Under the pieces are notes generated by a model, which worked only from the letters and a program-made list of their open reading frames with translations, did no database searches and was not told the DNA's origin. Of a DNA stretch of 7,165 bases, positions 6,164 through 7,165 are shown piece by piece. Made by a program: the position numbers and the translations under genes. The DNA comes from Variovorax sp. (lineage in GTDB: Bacteria > Pseudomonadota > Gammaproteobacteria > Burkholderiales > Burkholderiaceae_C), in NCBI GenBank assembly GCA_028292835.1, contig JAQGLP010000569.1, positions 1-7,165 on the forward strand. The letters run 5' to 3'. The stretch's first letter is position 1. The number at the start of each line of letters is the position of its first letter.

Positions 6164-6516
6164 CCAGATTCCCACCCCCTCCAATCGGCGCCGCGACAGG
6201 TTTGTAAGAAGTCGTAGAACTTTTGCAACTTCTCGTTGGTTGGCTCCATGCAAATATCAAGGATTTGCCGCTTGATTTCCGCATCCTGTTCTTCGGTCAC
6301 TTCGCCTTCTGGGTAGCCCCATTTGTTGCTTTCCATGAAACCGACGAACTTTCCGCAGTCACCTAAAGTAATGCGCGAATCAAAGTCCACATCACGCCAA
6401 AACCAACCAATGTAAGGCAAAACCTTGTCGTGGTTCGCCGTCAACGGTTCGACGTTAAAGGTGTCGGTATCCTCGGAAATCTCGTCCAACTTGTTGTTCA
6501 TTTCTTCGTAAGTCAT
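6160..6516 (-). CDS. Acidic unknown protein (118 residues)
   Basis: The start is ATG 6516, not an upstream ATG at 6540: it overlaps the chitosanase stop as ATGA (6513-6516) and has GGAAGGTGA (6529-6521) 4 bases upstream. The protein is strongly acidic at the N-terminus (EEMNNKLDEISEDTDTF). It has an aromatic core, YIGWFWRDVDFD at about 35-46 and FVGFMESNKWGYP at about 57-69, then a helix (about 75-107) and a Trp-containing end. No catalytic motif, signal peptide or membrane segment is visible. The compact acidic, aromatic look resembles small phage proteins that bind host factors or mimic DNA, but that is speculation; I do not recognise the family. Direct coupling to the chitosanase-like gene is the main contextual clue. 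Confidence 0.75.
   Translation of the reverse strand: MTYEEMNNKLDEISEDTDTFNVEPLTANHDKVLPYIGWFWRDVDFDSRITLGDCGKFVGFMESNKWGYPEGEVTEEQDAEIKRQILDICMEPTNEKLQKFYDFLQTCRGADWRGWESG
6172..6182 (-). promoter_or_regulatory. Shine-Dalgarno fixing the start at 6163
   Basis: GGAGGGGGTGG on the minus strand lies 8 bases upstream of the ATG at 6163. It supports the short form of the zinc-ribbon protein with the ATGA overlap. Confidence 0.65.
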
Positions 6517-7165
6517 AAAGTCACCTTCCAATCCGCACACTCAACCCGCACAGGCGCGCTCAACATCGGGTTCGTTCTCAGCAACCCTTCAAGCGCATCA
6601 ACGCGCGCCACGCTTTTGCGCCATTCGTCGCGGGTTTCGGTGTTGCTTGGGTTCATCAGGGTTTGGCGCCGCACTTCGAGAAATACTTCGAGAAACACCC
6701 GTTCTTTTGGGTTAGTGTGGTGCATCCACGAATTTACTCGGCCAATCATCGCCGGAACACCGTCAGGGTCTTTATCATTCCCATGTTGCACCACGCTATC
6801 AAACAGAATCGCGTAGGCAACGGGTAGTTTCAACCCCAACTCATCGCAGTGTTTCTGTGCCGGAACACCGAAGAGACGGTCAACAACGGTTGCGTAAGCG
6901 GCGTGAAAAGCAGGGTTTGAACAGGCGTTTCCCCAGTGTTCGGTGAAGTCGTGGTTATCTAAATAAACCGTGCTTTTACTTCCGTTCCAGTTGAGCAAGG
7001 AAAGTGTCGGAAGAAGTGCCGCGAGATGATTGTGCCCCACCAACCGCGTGTATTCCTCCACCACCGCCACGACTTCCTCATCAGCAGTCGTGAACCCGGC
7101 CCAGCCGCAGGTGTAACCGCGCCCGTCGTTCAGGTTCTCAACTCTCGTAATCGGCGCGTTGGCGT
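6513..7165 (-). CDS. GH46 chitosanase-like glycoside hydrolase (N-terminus cut by window)
   Basis: The family cleaves beta-1,4 links in chitosan and has a lysozyme-like fold. The frame is open to the right edge (216 visible residues); a GTG at 7070 is internal because family-specific sequence continues before it. Visible residues 12-18, NDGRGYT (around 7110-7130), match the active-site motif holding the catalytic aspartate (Asp40 of Streptomyces N174 chitosanase). Further matches are VVEEYTRLV to the N174 LVQHYTDL segment, LPVAYAILFDSVVQHG to its FAYYDAIVMHG region, and FLEVFLEVRRQTLM to YLNGFLDARKAAML. The catalytic glutamate (Glu22 in N174) would lie about 18 residues before the aspartate, just beyond the window, so activity and any signal peptide cannot be judged. 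The C-terminus is complete (TGA 6513-6515). The gene is translationally coupled to phage-like genes, suggesting a cell-wall or lysis role or a carried metabolic gene. The comparison is from memory, not a computed alignment. Confidence 0.85.
   Translation of the reverse strand, partial: ANAPITRVENLNDGRGYTCGWAGFTTADEEVVAVVEEYTRLVGHNHLAALLPTLSLLNWNGSKSTVYLDNHDFTEHWGNACSNPAFHAAYATVVDRLFGVPAQKHCDELGLKLPVAYAILFDSVVQHGNDKDPDGVPAMIGRVNSWMHHTNPKERVFLEVFLEVRRQTLMNPSNTETRDEWRKSVARVDALEGLLRTNPMLSAPVRVECADWKVTL
6521..6529 (-). promoter_or_regulatory. Shine-Dalgarno fixing the start at 6516
   Basis: GGAAGGTGA on the minus strand is 4 bases before the ATG at 6516, inside the last codons of the chitosanase-like gene. 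It shows the next gene starts at the ATGA overlap. Confidence 0.7.
6673..6696 (-). repeat. 12-bp tandem duplication in the chitosanase-like gene
   Basis: ACTTCGAGAAAT (6673-6684) is followed at once by ACTTCGAGAAAC (6685-6696), differing at one base. It encodes the repeated tetrapeptide in VFLEVFLEV, in the helix matching the conserved FLDARKAAM region of GH46. It keeps the frame and may simply suit the helix. Confidence 0.75.

Noticed and set aside
7068..7070. GTG as the start of the chitosanase-like gene
   Set aside because: The conserved NDGRGYT motif lies upstream in the same frame, so the true start is outside the window.

Overview
This window looks like part of a mobile genetic element, most likely a bacteriophage or prophage, from a bacterium of moderate GC content (mid-50s percent by eye). 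The reasons are dense packing of short, mostly unrecognisable genes, stop-start overlaps between neighbours, long same-strand gene runs, and one large P-loop replication ATPase of a type common in phages and integrative elements. No rRNA, tRNA, CRISPR array, insertion sequence or core housekeeping gene was seen. The host cannot be named from the sequence; the palindromes GCGCGC and GGCGCC are clearly over-represented and may help place it.

Layout. Positions 1-2031 carry two plus-strand genes. The first is cut by the left edge (2-1285): a beta-rich segment, an Ala/Pro linker with an internal duplication, a charged helical region and a basic Arg/Thr-rich tail. A 134-bp spacer with a hairpin and repeated CTATAC/ACCTA motifs leads to an unknown 203-residue protein (1420-2031). 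A strong hairpin-plus-T-tract terminator (2058-2085) separates this unit from a convergent minus-strand operon filling the rest of the window.

The minus-strand operon, read from right to left, encodes: a GH46 chitosanase-like enzyme cut by the right edge (6513-7165); an acidic unknown protein (6160-6516); a CxxC/CxxC zinc-ribbon-like protein (5702-6163); a small nucleotidyltransferase-like protein (5337-5705); a coiled-coil protein (4921-5340); a basic beta-rich unknown (4553-4924); a tiny basic protein (about 4383-4595, possibly starting at an ATT codon); and a 776-residue replication ATPase with a degenerate Toprim-like N-terminal segment (2090-4420). Five consecutive junctions are ATGA overlaps, so these genes are almost certainly co-transcribed and translationally coupled.

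Function. The large ATPase probably acts in replication of the element (primase/helicase-like). The most unusual point is that a chitosanase-family glycoside hydrolase is translationally coupled to small accessory genes and a replication ATPase. Chitosanases of this family are usually secreted bacterial enzymes from free-standing genes. Here the enzyme could be a lysis or cell-wall-entry enzyme, or a carried metabolic gene. Several gene-caller-style starts appear wrong. The two edge genes are open through the window boundary, and three operon genes are better started at the ATGA overlap with a good Shine-Dalgarno sequence.
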